From positions 2,046,001 through 2,110,000 of the forward strand of contig NZ_SODI01000001.1 of assembly GCF_004365915.1 (NCBI RefSeq): a stretch of DNA of 64,000 nucleotides, in the 5' to 3' direction. Both the position numbers and the translations under genes were made by a program. How positions within the stretch are numbered: position 1 is the stretch's first letter; each line of letters begins with the position of its first letter. This stretch comes from Cryobacterium psychrophilum (lineage in GTDB: Bacteria > Actinomycetota > Actinomycetes > Actinomycetales > Microbacteriaceae). Below the pieces are notes generated by a model that saw only the letters and a list, made by a program, of their open reading frames with translations, was not told where the DNA came from and did not search any database. Shown here one piece after another: positions 32,258 to 43,033 of this stretch.

Positions 32258-33160
32258 ATGGCAGTGCGGGATTCTGAGAAACGGTCGAGGCACCTGGCCG
32301 AAAATCACGGCAAGCACCTGGGCGCCGAGGTGCCCGAGAACTTTTCCCGAGGCTTCGAAGCGCTCGCCGACCTCGCGGTCAACGGCGTGCAGGTGTCGGC
32401 CAGGGCCACCGACCTCACGACCGGTCGTGTGCTTTTCTCCGTGGATGACCACGTGGCCATGCCCACGGCCCACATCGGGACCGTTTTGCTGCTCATCGAG
32501 GTCGCCGCCAAGCTGCGTGACGCAGATTTTGGCGCGCACACGGTTCTTGAACGCACGGTCGCCGACTCGGTTTCCGGAGCGGGCATCTGGCAGCACCTGC
32601 AGGTGTCGTCGTTGCCCATCGCCGACCTCGCGGCTCTCGTGGGGTCGATGAACGACAGCCTGGCGACGAACGTGCTCATTCGCGCCGTTGGGCTCGACGC
32701 CGTGCGGGCACGCACCGAGAAGCTCGGTCTCACCCGCTCTGCACTGCTCGATCGTGTTCGCGACCACCGGGGCCCCGACCACGCACCCCAACTGTCAGTG
32801 GGCAGCGCCAAAGAACTCACCTGGCTCTTCACGGCGCTCGCTCGGGGCGAGATCATCGACGCCGAGGCGAGCGAGCGGGTGCTGGGGTGGCTGTCTCTCA
32901 ACACCGACCTCACGCTCGTGGCCGGTGCGTTCGGCTTCGACCCCTTCGTTCATCGGGAGGGCGACCACGGGCTGCTGCTCGTGAACAAGACCGGAACGAC
33001 CGCGGGGGTACGCAGCGAGGTCGGGATTCTGCGCGGTCCACGCGCCGGTGTCACCTATGCCGTGTCGATGTCCTTCGCCGACACCGACTTGCCCACGCGG
33101 CTCAGGGTGCATGAGGGGCTGCGGTCAATCGGCCTCGACCTGCTCGAATACGTACACTGA
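32258..33160 (+). CDS. Class A beta-lactamase-fold protein lacking the catalytic SxxK motif
   Basis: A 300-residue protein whose overall pattern fits class A serine hydrolases. It has no signal peptide. The first motif position reads TAHIGTVLLL, with His72 and Thr75 where the nucleophile Ser and general-base Lys should be. The SDN motif reads NDS (132-134) in a context that otherwise matches (LATNVLI). The third motif KTG (244-246) is intact. Acylation chemistry therefore looks impossible, and a binding or regulatory role is more likely than beta-lactam resistance. The start is ATG 32258 or GTG 32252. TAGGGT at 32206-32211 may be its -10 box. Confidence 0.75.
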   Translation: MAVRDSEKRSRHLAENHGKHLGAEVPENFSRGFEALADLAVNGVQVSARATDLTTGRVLFSVDDHVAMPTAHIGTVLLLIEVAAKLRDADFGAHTVLERTVADSVSGAGIWQHLQVSSLPIADLAALVGSMNDSLATNVLIRAVGLDAVRARTEKLGLTRSALLDRVRDHRGPDHAPQLSVGSAKELTWLFTALARGEIIDAEASERVLGWLSLNTDLTLVAGAFGFDPFVHREGDHGLLLVNKTGTTAGVRSEVGILRGPRAGVTYAVSMSFADTDLPTRLRVHEGLRSIGLDLLEYVH

Positions 33161-33353
33161 CTCGCGCCAGCCGCGCCAGTTACCAGCGAGGGCGACTCCT
33201 TCTTGAACGATCCGGCCGACCGGCCAGGAACCGGTCGCTTCAGCCTGCTCGTGGTCATCATGAGCGTGCTGCTGCGTGTGATCAGGATGGCCCACCTCGT
33301 CGAGGCTCGCGGTTAGGCTGAGCCGACGGTCGGTTCGAAGGGGATACCAACGC

Positions 33354-34769
33354 ATGAGCGCACGCCGAACAGTGGCTGGGATCGACTCGTCGACGCAGAG
33401 CTGCAAGATTGTCACCGTGGATGCTGACACCGGCGAGCAGCTCACGCAGCGCAGCGCCCCGCATCCCGACGGCACGAGCATCGACCCGGCCCGCTGGTGG
33501 GACGCCTTCCTGGCAGCCGGGGGCGATGAGCTTGGCGGCGGCGTGGCCGGCGGCGTGGCGGCCCTCGGGGTGAGCGCGCAGCAGCACGGCATGGTCGCGC
33601 TCGATGCCGCCGACAAGCCGGTTCACGACGCACTGCTCTGGAACGACGTGCGTAGTGCCCCGCAGGCTGCGGCGCTCACCGAACGGTACGGCGCCCAGAT
33701 GTGGGCCGACGAGGTGGGCGTGGTGCCGGTTGCCTCGTTCACGATCACCAAGCTGGCCTGGCTGCACGCGAACCGTCCGGAGCTCGCCGCGAAGGTGGAG
33801 CAGGTGCTGTTACCGCACGACTGGCTCACCTGGAACATACTCGGGCGCCCGGCGCAGGCCGCGACCGACCGCAGCGATGCCTCCGGCACCGGCTACTTCT
33901 CCGTGCACACCAACAGCTACCGCATGGACCTTCTCGAGGCCGCCCTCGGTCGCGAGGCGCGAGTTCCCACGGTTCTCGGCGCCTCCGAGCGCGCCGGTGT
34001 CACGCCCGGTGGCGTGGTGGTCTCGGCCGGGGCCGGCGACAACGCTGCGGCAGCCCTCGGACTCGGCATTGGCGAGGGTGACGTGGTGGTGTCCATCGGC
34101 ACGAGCGGCACCGTTTTCGCCAGGACCACCGCCCGGATAGCGGATGCCTCCGGCTCGGTGGCCGGGTTTGCCGACGCCGCCGGGGGACAGCTTCCCCTGC
34201 TCGCCACAATCAACGGCGCCCGTACCCTCGTGTCCACGGCCCGCATGCTCGGTGTGGACATCGAACGTTTCGGCAGCCTTGCGCTTGCGGCACCGGCGGA
34301 TGCCGGCGGACTGCTGTTGATGCCCTATCTCGATGGTGAACGGACTCCCAACCTGCCCGATGCCTCCGGCTCGCTCACCGGGATGCGCCGGGCGAACATG
34401 ACGCCGGAGAACCTGGCGCAGTCATCCGTTCTTGGACTCGTCTGCAGCCTCGCCGATGCGCTCGACTCGCTGCGGGGCCAGGGCGTGGCCGTGCGTCAGG
34501 TGCTGCTGATCGGCGGCGGTTCGCAGTCGCCCGCCGTACAGAAGATTGCAGCGGATGTCTTCGGTGTGCCGGTCGTGCTGCCGGCGGCCCGCGAATACGT
34601 GGCTCTCGGTGCCGCGCGCCAGGCCGCCTGGGCCCTCGACGGCGGCAGCGACTTTCCGAGCTGGCCGCGCGCGATCGCGCTCGAATTCGAGCCGGCGGCC
34701 GACCGGTCGTGGGCCGCGGAGGTGCGCGCCCGTTACGCCGAGGCCCGCGGCACCATCTACGGCGCCTGA
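33354..34769 (+). CDS. xylB: Xylulokinase
   Basis: A 471-residue FGGY sugar kinase phosphorylating D-xylulose. The N-terminal ATP-fold motif GIDSSTQSCK, the substrate-site stretch GVSAQQHGMVALD, DASGTGYFSV, the ATPase phosphate motif SIGTSGTVF and the C-terminal LLIGGGSQSPAVQKI all match XylB. AAGGGG lies ten bases before the ATG, and a TAGGCT -10-like box lies further upstream. No xylose isomerase or sugar importer is adjacent, so the gene works with partners encoded elsewhere. It could link to the pentose phosphate pool used by hxlA, but that is speculation. Confidence 0.9.
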   Translation: MSARRTVAGIDSSTQSCKIVTVDADTGEQLTQRSAPHPDGTSIDPARWWDAFLAAGGDELGGGVAGGVAALGVSAQQHGMVALDAADKPVHDALLWNDVRSAPQAAALTERYGAQMWADEVGVVPVASFTITKLAWLHANRPELAAKVEQVLLPHDWLTWNILGRPAQAATDRSDASGTGYFSVHTNSYRMDLLEAALGREARVPTVLGASERAGVTPGGVVVSAGAGDNAAAALGLGIGEGDVVVSIGTSGTVFARTTARIADASGSVAGFADAAGGQLPLLATINGARTLVSTARMLGVDIERFGSLALAAPADAGGLLLMPYLDGERTPNLPDASGSLTGMRRANMTPENLAQSSVLGLVCSLADALDSLRGQGVAVRQVLLIGGGSQSPAVQKIAADVFGVPVVLPAAREYVALGAARQAAWALDGGSDFPSWPRAIALEFEPAADRSWAAEVRARYAEARGTIYGA

Positions 34770-34817
34770 CCCCTGCAGTTCGACCCCTGCAGTTCGACCG
34801 CGGCCGGGCTGCAGGGG
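34768..34817 (+). terminator. xylB terminator with duplicated left arm
   Basis: GACCCCTGCAGTTC is tandemly duplicated (34768-34781, 34782-34795). CCCCTGCAG of either copy (34770-34778 or 34784-34792) can pair with CTGCAGGGG at 34809-34817 to form a 9-bp stem. Confidence 0.6.
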
Positions 34818-34888
34818 CCTCCCCGGAGCTCACCTGCCGCTCGGCTTCCAGGGTTCACCAGCCCAAAGGCCCATCACGACCCCGGGTC

Positions 34889-36373
34889 CTATTGTCTGGA
34901 TCTGCTCCACGGAGGATCGGCGCTCGGAGTGTTCGCGCGGTGGCTGGCCGCTGGTCGCCAGGTTCGGGTGGGGTCGAAGAGCACCGGGCCGCGCAGGTGG
35001 GGCCTCCCGGTGATCATTCGAATGTCCCACCCGGCGGTGTCGATGGTGTGGTGGTGGAACCAGCACAGCAGCACACCGTTTTCCACGTCGGTCAGTCCGT
35101 GGGACTGCCACGGAATCACGTGGTGCACTTCGCACCAGGCGGCGGCGATTTTGCAGCCGGGGATGACGCAGCCGTCGTCGCGGGCGGCGATCGCGCGGCG
35201 CTGGGCGGGGCTGAAGAATCGTTCCGTCGCTCCGAGGTGCAGTACGTGGCCGTCGTCGCCGATGATGACCTGCTGGTAGCCGCCGGCGCACAGCCGCTGG
35301 TTTACGCTGCGGAGGCTGATCGGGGCGTCGACGCCGTCGATCCAGCCGACGCCGCGACCGTTCTTCAGGTCGCGGGCGTTCACGTGCACCATCACGACGG
35401 GTGCCGCGCCGCCCATGGTCGGGGTTTTCGGGTCTCGGGCGGTCTTTTCGAACACCGCCCGCAGAATGTCGGCGCATTTCTCGCCGCCGGTGCGGTCGTC
35501 GACGGCTTCTTCGGCGCCGGGGATGAGTTCCCCGGCCTCCAGGCGCGCCTGGTCCTCCGCCGACGGAAACGCCGGTGCCGCGTGGGCACTGAGGAACGTG
35601 TTGAACACCCCGTTCATCACGCCGCGAAGGTCGGGCGTCACACCGCCGCGCAGCGGATACAGCCCATCCCGCAGGAGCCCGAACCCGAACGTGCTCTTCG
35701 CGGCCGTCTTGTCGTCGCAAGGCGCCGCCCCCTCAGGGTCGAGCATCGCCGCCCATTCGTGGGCCTGCGCCCGAATGAGGTCGGCACTGAACGCGATCCC
35801 CGCACCCGGGAGTCCTTCGGTCTCCGGGATGATCGCCCCCGTCGCCGACGCCACCAGGGCGCGTTCGGCCCGGTCGAGGTCGTCCGGGGCGACCCGGGTC
35901 GAGATCTGCTCGAGTGCGGTCACGATCACGTCGGCGGCGTCGATGCCGAGTTCCCCGGCGGCCAGACTCTCGGCGACGGCGGGGTGCCGCACCGGCATGA
36001 CTTGCCCGACCAAGCCGCTGGTCGCGGACGAGACCCCGGTGATGGTGCCGCCGAGGCGCATCCGCCGCTTCGCCTCGCTACTCGAGATACGCGTCACCCC
36101 GGTGATCAGTTCGAACTTGCCGCGGCATCCGTTCTTCCACGCGAGCGAGTCATGACCGAGGCCGGAATCGGCGCGAAAAGCCACGTTGGCGGCGGAGCTG
36201 ATCCGGCCACCATCCACCCGACGCCCCACGGCTTCCAGCGCGCCCATCACGGCCAGCGCCGCATCGTCGTCCAGGAGTGCGAATTGCACTCCGGCGAGGG
36301 CGGCCGTGACGAGTTCGCCGGCCTGCAGTAGCAGGGCGACCATCTCAGCTCCGGACTTCACCGTCGTGAACAT
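34889..36373 (-). CDS. DUF222 / HNH endonuclease domain protein (13E12 repeat family)
   Basis: A 494-residue protein with an N-terminal DUF222 region (helical, alanine-rich, with ARLESGLGHD-like and GVTRISSSEAKRRMRLG segments) and a C-terminal HNH nuclease fold. That fold is CVIPGC, then WCEVHHVIPWQSHG, then NGVLLCWFHHHTID, giving two cysteine pairs and the catalytic His. These are the 13E12-type proteins found in many copies in actinobacterial genomes; their function is unsettled and a link to selfish or repeat elements has been proposed. The ATG is leaderless (TAAAAT, six bases). A repeat-rich gap lies directly upstream. Confidence 0.88.
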   Translation of the reverse strand: MFTTVKSGAEMVALLLQAGELVTAALAGVQFALLDDDAALAVMGALEAVGRRVDGGRISSAANVAFRADSGLGHDSLAWKNGCRGKFELITGVTRISSSEAKRRMRLGGTITGVSSATSGLVGQVMPVRHPAVAESLAAGELGIDAADVIVTALEQISTRVAPDDLDRAERALVASATGAIIPETEGLPGAGIAFSADLIRAQAHEWAAMLDPEGAAPCDDKTAAKSTFGFGLLRDGLYPLRGGVTPDLRGVMNGVFNTFLSAHAAPAFPSAEDQARLEAGELIPGAEEAVDDRTGGEKCADILRAVFEKTARDPKTPTMGGAAPVVMVHVNARDLKNGRGVGWIDGVDAPISLRSVNQRLCAGGYQQVIIGDDGHVLHLGATERFFSPAQRRAIAARDDGCVIPGCKIAAAWCEVHHVIPWQSHGLTDVENGVLLCWFHHHTIDTAGWDIRMITGRPHLRGPVLFDPTRTWRPAASHRANTPSADPPWSRSRQ

Positions 36374-36379
36374 ACCCCC

Positions 36380-36385
36380 ATTTTA
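36380..36385 (-). promoter_or_regulatory. -10 box of leaderless DUF222/HNH gene
   Basis: TAAAAT on the minus strand lies exactly six bases before ATG 36373. Confidence 0.55.
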
Positions 36386-36617
36386 GCGCGAATCGAACGT
36401 AAAAGCGAGGGTTGCTCACCTATTTCTTTATAGACCTTAGTAAGTAATTCTGCCGACCGAAGCCCGTAAACGAACCCGCCAGCGCCCTCACGGGCGCGGT
36501 TGGCGCCGGTTCCGGGCGCCAACGCAGCCCGCCTACCGGCCATTCCTCGGCCCGGAGGTGGGCGCCCAGCGCGCCCAGCGCCGCACTCCGAACGCGCCCC
36601 CGGCATCCGCCCCCCTG

Positions 36618-36714
36618 GTTGCTACTTCAGGAGATCCGCGGTCGACAGTACCCGACCGCCGCGTAGTCTCGCGGGTGAGCGGATGTTCCCGGCCGGATCT
36701 CCTGAAGTAGCAAC
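36618..36714. repeat. 97-bp element with 21-bp perfect terminal inverted repeats
   Basis: Arms at 36618-36638 and 36694-36714 are perfectly complementary (left arm starts GTTGCTACTTCAGG). The 55-base interior contains a further hairpin CCGCG-tagtct-CGCGG (36659-36674). It is far longer than an ordinary terminator and is not positioned at a gene end. A miniature inverted-repeat element or a large RNA hairpin are the two obvious readings. Confidence 0.6.
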
Positions 36715-36868
36715 ATCACCCAGCGAGCGAGCGAGCGTGCGAGCGCCCGAGCCGCCGGGCATCCGTTTGCCAGATGGATGGCGTGGCCGTTCCCGCGCCG
36801 ATAGGTGTTGTCCGTGCAGACAGTAGTGATTCGCGCACCAGACACAGGTGTCCGATTCGGCCACCTTT

Positions 36869-36900
36869 GAGGTCGGGAGGTCGGGAGGTCGGGAGGTCGG
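36869..36900. repeat. Four tandem copies of an 8-bp unit
   Basis: GAGGTCGG is repeated four times without interruption just downstream of the epimerase-like gene's stop codon. Confidence 0.75.
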
Positions 36901-36908
36901 CAGCGCGA

Positions 36909-37904
36909 CTACGGTCGGGGGAGGAACGCGTCTTCGGCGGCGTAGCGAAACCAGTCACGCTCCCCGTGGCGGGCCGCGGTGTACGGAAAGACCTGACGCC
37001 AACTGGCGCCTCGTTCCTGAGCCGCCGTCACGGCATCCGATGCCCAGCGGATGTCAATGGCCAGGCCGTCGACATAGCTGACGGCCGGCCGGTACCCGAG
37101 CTGTTCCCGCGCGGCGGCCATGCTCAGCACCTCGGACTGCCCACGGTCCCAGGGGCTCGCACCCACGCCGCCGCGCGGCGGCCCGGCGAACGTGTGCACC
37201 TCGGCGTCATGCTGCATGAGGGCGAACACGAGTCGCGCCATCTCGGCGGGGGAGTGCGCCTGCTCGTCGACCGCGTTGAGCACTCGCAGCCCGGGCTGCT
37301 CGGCGCACAACAACACGAGTTCGGCCACGTTGACGGTGGCCGAGGTGCTCAGGGGGCGGCCACCGTGGTCGGCGAGCAGAACGCTGCGTCGGCCGTCGAA
37401 GACCCGCTTGATGAAGAACCATTCGCGCAGCTCGGTCGTGTGCGGGCCGTGGATGGCACCGGGCCGCAGAATGCTCACCGGCAGGTCGCGAACCGCGAGG
37501 AGCGCCTGCTCGAGCCGCACCTTCGCGGCGGGGTAGCTCATCCCGGATTCGTTGATCACCGGCGCCTCCTCGGTGAGCGGTTCGGTGTCGGGCGCCGGTG
37601 CGTAGAGCATTCCCGTGGAGATCACAACGAGTGAGCCCACATCCCCGGCGAGACCGGCGAGCTGCGTGGCGTTCTCGGCGTCGAATGCGGCCGTGTCGAG
37701 CACCAGATCGCGCCCGCGGGCCGCGGCGAACAACGCGTCTGAGTCGGCATGATCGAGACGGATGCTGCGGGTCGCGCCCCGCGGATCGGCCGGCGCGTCA
37801 CCGCGGTAGGTCACCGTCACATCCCAGCCGGCTCGTCCGAGTCGGCCAGCGGCCGCGACGCCCAGTTGGCCTGTTCCCCCGATGATGAGTGCCGACTTTC
37901 CCAT
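36909..37904 (-). CDS. NAD(P)-dependent epimerase/dehydratase-like protein
   Basis: This 331-residue extended short-chain dehydrogenase-like protein begins with a nucleotide-binding motif IIGGTGQLGVAAAGRLG. It later has SYPAAKVRLEQAL, which supplies a Tyr-like SYPAAK in place of the usual YxxxK, so the catalytic pair reads Y-P-A-A-K. Motifs LRPGAIHGPH and the C-terminal LGYRPAVSY are typical of nucleotide-sugar or flavonoid-reductase-like members. The substrate is unknown. I chose ATG 37904, at which the Rossmann strand starts and before which TACGGT lies six bases away. The gene stands alone. Confidence 0.8.
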   Translation of the reverse strand: MGKSALIIGGTGQLGVAAAGRLGRAGWDVTVTYRGDAPADPRGATRSIRLDHADSDALFAAARGRDLVLDTAAFDAENATQLAGLAGDVGSLVVISTGMLYAPAPDTEPLTEEAPVINESGMSYPAAKVRLEQALLAVRDLPVSILRPGAIHGPHTTELREWFFIKRVFDGRRSVLLADHGGRPLSTSATVNVAELVLLCAEQPGLRVLNAVDEQAHSPAEMARLVFALMQHDAEVHTFAGPPRGGVGASPWDRGQSEVLSMAAAREQLGYRPAVSYVDGLAIDIRWASDAVTAAQERGASWRQVFPYTAARHGERDWFRYAAEDAFLPRP

Positions 37905-37910
37905 GAGATC

Positions 37911-37916
37911 ACCGTA
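37911..37916 (-). promoter_or_regulatory. -10 box of leaderless epimerase-like gene
   Basis: TACGGT on the minus strand lies exactly six bases before ATG 37904. Confidence 0.45.
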
Positions 37917-38044
37917 GGTCACGCCCCGCTATCGCCCCCGAGGCGCGTCGACGTCACCCCTGTTTGGGGGCCGCCTTCCGGACCGCATCGCCAGTGGTGA
38001 TCACCTGGCCGCAGCGGGGCAGGGTAGAGGTGAGGTGACCCGCC

Positions 38045-38782
38045 TCACAGCTGGCTGAAGCCGCGCACAATGGTTCCGGCGGCTCCCACGTAGGCGATGA
38101 CCACGAGCATCCGCCTCGCAATGTTCGGCTCGATGACCCGTGCGAGGAGTTCGCCGAGCAGGAGCCCGGCCGTACACGCGGCCGCGATCAGCAGCCAGGT
38201 GAGCAGTGTCAGCTGAGGAGGCTCTGCGCCTCCGAAGACGAGCTTCGCCACGAGCGAGGCCCCGCTGATGGTGATGAAGTAGGGCTGCATCGTGGCCGCA
38301 AAACCGCGCTGGGACCAGTGCGTGGCCATCGCGTACATGCTCACGGCGGGGCCGCCCAGGCCCGCGGTCGCGTTCATGAACCCGCTCGCAGCACCGGCCA
38401 CCGCCCGTACACCTGGGCTGTCCCGGAGCGACGCCCGGCGCAGAGTCACCGAGACGGTGAGGGCCGTCGCGAGCAGCAGGCCGATGGAGATCTGCAGCCA
38501 CGCCCCCGGCACCTGCTGCACGACCACGGCGCCGGGCACGATGCCGAGCAGTGCGAAGGATGCCAGCACGGCGTAGCGGCGCCAGCTGATATGCCGAATC
38601 ACTCGCGGCAGGATCAGTCCGGCGGTGAGAATGGCGCAGGCGTTGACCAGGACGATGCCGTCAATCGGCCCGAGCAACAGCACCAGAAAGGGCGCGGCCA
38701 CGAGGGCGAGGCCCATGCCGGTGATCCGCTGCATGCTTGCGCCTACGAATACGGCGACGAGCACCAAAATCGTCATCCACAC
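38045..38782 (-). CDS. TauE/SafE-family membrane permease
   Basis: A 245-residue membrane protein with about eight hydrophobic segments and the two family signatures, RITGMGLALVAAPFLVLLLGP near the N-terminus and SGFMNATAGLGGPAVSMYA in the middle. TauE/SafE proteins are proposed exporters of sulfite, sulfoacetate or other organic anions; the substrate here is unknown. The start GTG 38782 has GGAG seven bases upstream; the ATG six bases further in (38776) is the alternative. Not obviously in an operon with its neighbours. Confidence 0.82.
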   Translation of the reverse strand: MWMTILVLVAVFVGASMQRITGMGLALVAAPFLVLLLGPIDGIVLVNACAILTAGLILPRVIRHISWRRYAVLASFALLGIVPGAVVVQQVPGAWLQISIGLLLATALTVSVTLRRASLRDSPGVRAVAGAASGFMNATAGLGGPAVSMYAMATHWSQRGFAATMQPYFITISGASLVAKLVFGGAEPPQLTLLTWLLIAAACTAGLLLGELLARVIEPNIARRMLVVIAYVGAAGTIVRGFSQL

Positions 38783-38888
38783 GTCTGGTCTCCACGTCGG
38801 GTAGTGCTGTCCGTTGTTTGCTGAGAGCGGCCAGGCCAATCCGGCCGCGCGCTCCGACCAGCGGGTGCTGGGGGAACGGGGTGCGCGC

Positions 38889-39097
38889 TCAGCAGCACCG
38901 GCCCTGCGGGTTCTTGTCCTGGCGGTCGGTCTGGTCCCGCCAGAACTCGCGTTCGGTCATCGGTGGCGGTGCGTCGGGGACGGCGTGCCGGGAGGCGTGA
39001 TGGGCGGCGTACTTGTCGTACGCGTCTTCACCGAGCAGGGCGCGCAGGTACCAGGCGGCGCCGCGCGCACCTCTCCGCACCCCGTCCAGGATGCTCA

Positions 39098-39098
<1 letters not shown>
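38889..39098 (-). CDS. Small YbdD/YjiX-family partner of CstA
   Basis: A 69-residue protein with the YbdD/YjiX pattern: LRALLGEDAYDKYAAHH, followed by MTEREFWRDQTDRQD and a C-terminal Cys pair. Genes of this family commonly sit directly downstream of cstA, and the products are thought to assist the peptide/pyruvate transporter, though the mechanism is not settled. The ATG at 39098 overlaps the cstA stop codon by one base (TGATG), which implies coupled translation. Confidence 0.85.
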
Positions 39099-41374
<2,276 letters not shown>

Positions 41375-41549
41375 GACGTTTTCTCTCCTTTGAGAAGCTG
41401 CCAAACGCAGCCTGCATCAGGTGCAACCGTAACAGGGCGTGCCGTATGTTTTCGCGGCGGGAATTTTCTGTCGGCGACCGAGCGCCTAAAATAGGAGGAT
41501 TGCCCTTTGGGCACTGCCCGCCATTCCGCTTTCGACCATTGGAGCCACC

Positions 41550-42935
41550 ATGGCCGCCCCCACTCATCTCGACGCCGTCATCGCCCTCGCCCGCCATCGC
41601 GGGTTCGTTTTCCAGGCCGGTGAAATCTACGGTGGTTCCCGCTCGGCATGGGACTACGGGCCCCTGGGTGTTGAACTCAAAGAGAACATCAAGAAGCAGT
41701 GGTGGCGTTCGATGGTCACGAGCCGCGACGACGTGGTCGGCCTCGACTCCAGTGTGATCCTGCCTCGAGCGGTCTGGGAGGCATCCGGTCACGTTGAGGT
41801 TTTCAGTGACCCGCTGATCGAGTGCACGAGCTGCCACAAGCGTTTTCGCGAGGATCACCTCGTCGAAGAGTTCGAGGAGCGCAAGGGTCGCGCCCCCGAG
41901 AACGGTATCGATGACATTCCCTGCCCCAACTGCGGCAACCGTCACATCTGGACCGAGCCGCGCGCCTTCTCCGGCCTGCTCAAGACCTACCTCGGACCGG
42001 TCGACGACGAGGCCGGTATGCACTACCTGCGCCCCGAGACCGCGCAGGGTATCTTTGTGAACTTCGCCAACGTGCTGCAGGCCTCCCGCTCGAAGCCCCC
42101 GTTCGGCATCGGCCAGATCGGCAAGAGCTTCCGCAACGAGATCACACCAGGAAACTTCATCTTCCGCACCCGCGAGTTCGAGCAGATGGAGATGGAATTC
42201 TTCGTCGAGCCCGGCACGGACGAGACCTGGCACCAGTACTGGATCGACACCCGCATGGCCTGGTACACCGGGCTCGGCATCCGCGCCGAGAACCTTCGCC
42301 TCTTCGAACACCCCGCCGAGAAGCTCTCCCACTACTCCAAGCGCACCGTCGACATCGAGTACCGCTTCGGCTTCGTCGGCGGCGAGTTCGGCGAGCTCGA
42401 GGGGGTGGCCAACCGTGGCGACTTCGACCTGTCGACGCACGCCAAGGCATCCGGCAAGGACCTGTCGTACTTCGACCAGACGAAGAACGAGCGCTGGACG
42501 CCGTACGTGATCGAGCCGGCTGCCGGCCTCACCCGCTCGCTCATGGCCTTCCTCGTTGACGCGTACCACGAGGAAGAAGTGCCCAACGCAAAGGGCGGCA
42601 CCGACAAGCGCACCGTGCTCAAGCTCGACCCGCGCCTCGCCCCGGTGAAGGCCGCGATTCTGCCGCTGTCGCGCAATGAGCGTCTCTCGCCAATGGCCCG
42701 CGAGCTCGCGGCCCGCCTGCGCGAGTCGTGGAACGTGGACTTCGACGACGCCGGTGCCATTGGGCGCCGCTACCGTCGCCAGGACGAGATCGGCACGCCG
42801 TACTGCATCACGGTGGACTTCGATTCGCTCGATGACCAGGCCGTCACCGTGCGAGACCGCGACACCATGCTGCAGGAGCGCGTTCCGCTGGCCGAGCTCG
42901 ACGCGTACCTCGCGGTGCGCCTGCGCGGCGCGTAA
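41550..42935 (+). CDS. glyS: Glycyl-tRNA synthetase (single-chain alpha2 type)
   Basis: A 461-residue class II synthetase charging tRNA-Gly. It has [13 protein letters not shown] near the N-terminus, the inserted zinc ribbon CTSCHKRF and CPNCGNRH, motif 2 [17 protein letters not shown], and motif 3 in [13 protein letters not shown], followed by the anticodon-binding domain. The length is normal for the actinobacterial single-chain enzyme. GGAG lies six bases before the ATG. No T-box leader is seen in the 145-base gap upstream. A very strong terminator follows. Confidence 0.95.
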   Translation: MAAPTHLDAVIALARHRGFVFQAGEIYGGSRSAWDYGPLGVELKENIKKQWWRSMVTSRDDVVGLDSSVILPRAVWEASGHVEVFSDPLIECTSCHKRFREDHLVEEFEERKGRAPENGIDDIPCPNCGNRHIWTEPRAFSGLLKTYLGPVDDEAGMHYLRPETAQGIFVNFANVLQASRSKPPFGIGQIGKSFRNEITPGNFIFRTREFEQMEMEFFVEPGTDETWHQYWIDTRMAWYTGLGIRAENLRLFEHPAEKLSHYSKRTVDIEYRFGFVGGEFGELEGVANRGDFDLSTHAKASGKDLSYFDQTKNERWTPYVIEPAAGLTRSLMAFLVDAYHEEEVPNAKGGTDKRTVLKLDPRLAPVKAAILPLSRNERLSPMARELAARLRESWNVDFDDAGAIGRRYRRQDEIGTPYCITVDFDSLDDQAVTVRDRDTMLQERVPLAELDAYLAVRLRGA

Positions 42936-42969
42936 CCGCAGCCCCGGCCCGCCTGCGCGGCCGAGTGGT

Positions 42970-43010
42970 GCCAAAAATACCCTCCCGGTCGACGGGAGGG
43001 TATTTTTGGC
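42970..43010. terminator. Strong bidirectional terminator after glyS
   Basis: A perfect 18-bp stem starting GCCAAAAATACCC closes on a five-base loop. A-runs and T-runs in the stem base serve both directions between convergent glyS and the alcohol dehydrogenase gene. Confidence 0.92.
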
Positions 43011-43033
43011 GCTAGCAGATGTGTCGGCGAGGG

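Larger units (their letters stand above)
36386..36908. other. Gene-free, repeat-rich intergenic stretch
   Basis: I see no credible gene here. Apart from the two repeats listed separately it holds a 9-bp inverted repeat (GTTGGCGCC 36499-36507 / GGCGCCAAC 36515-36523), an AT-rich patch near 36415-36455, and a short GAGC/GCGA microsatellite-like run at 36722-36742. The small open frames have no homology I can recognise. Confidence 0.6.

Noticed and set aside
32258..33160. Antibiotic resistance by a class A beta-lactamase
   Set aside because: The catalytic Ser and Lys are absent and there is no export signal.
36869..36900. CRISPR-like repeat
   Set aside because: The unit is only 8 bp, in direct tandem with no spacers, and no cas genes are present.
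41405..41549. T-box or leader peptide upstream of glyS
   Set aside because: No T-box core sequence. The AGGAGG at 41493-41498 is followed by ATT rather than a usual start, and glyS has its own GGAG.
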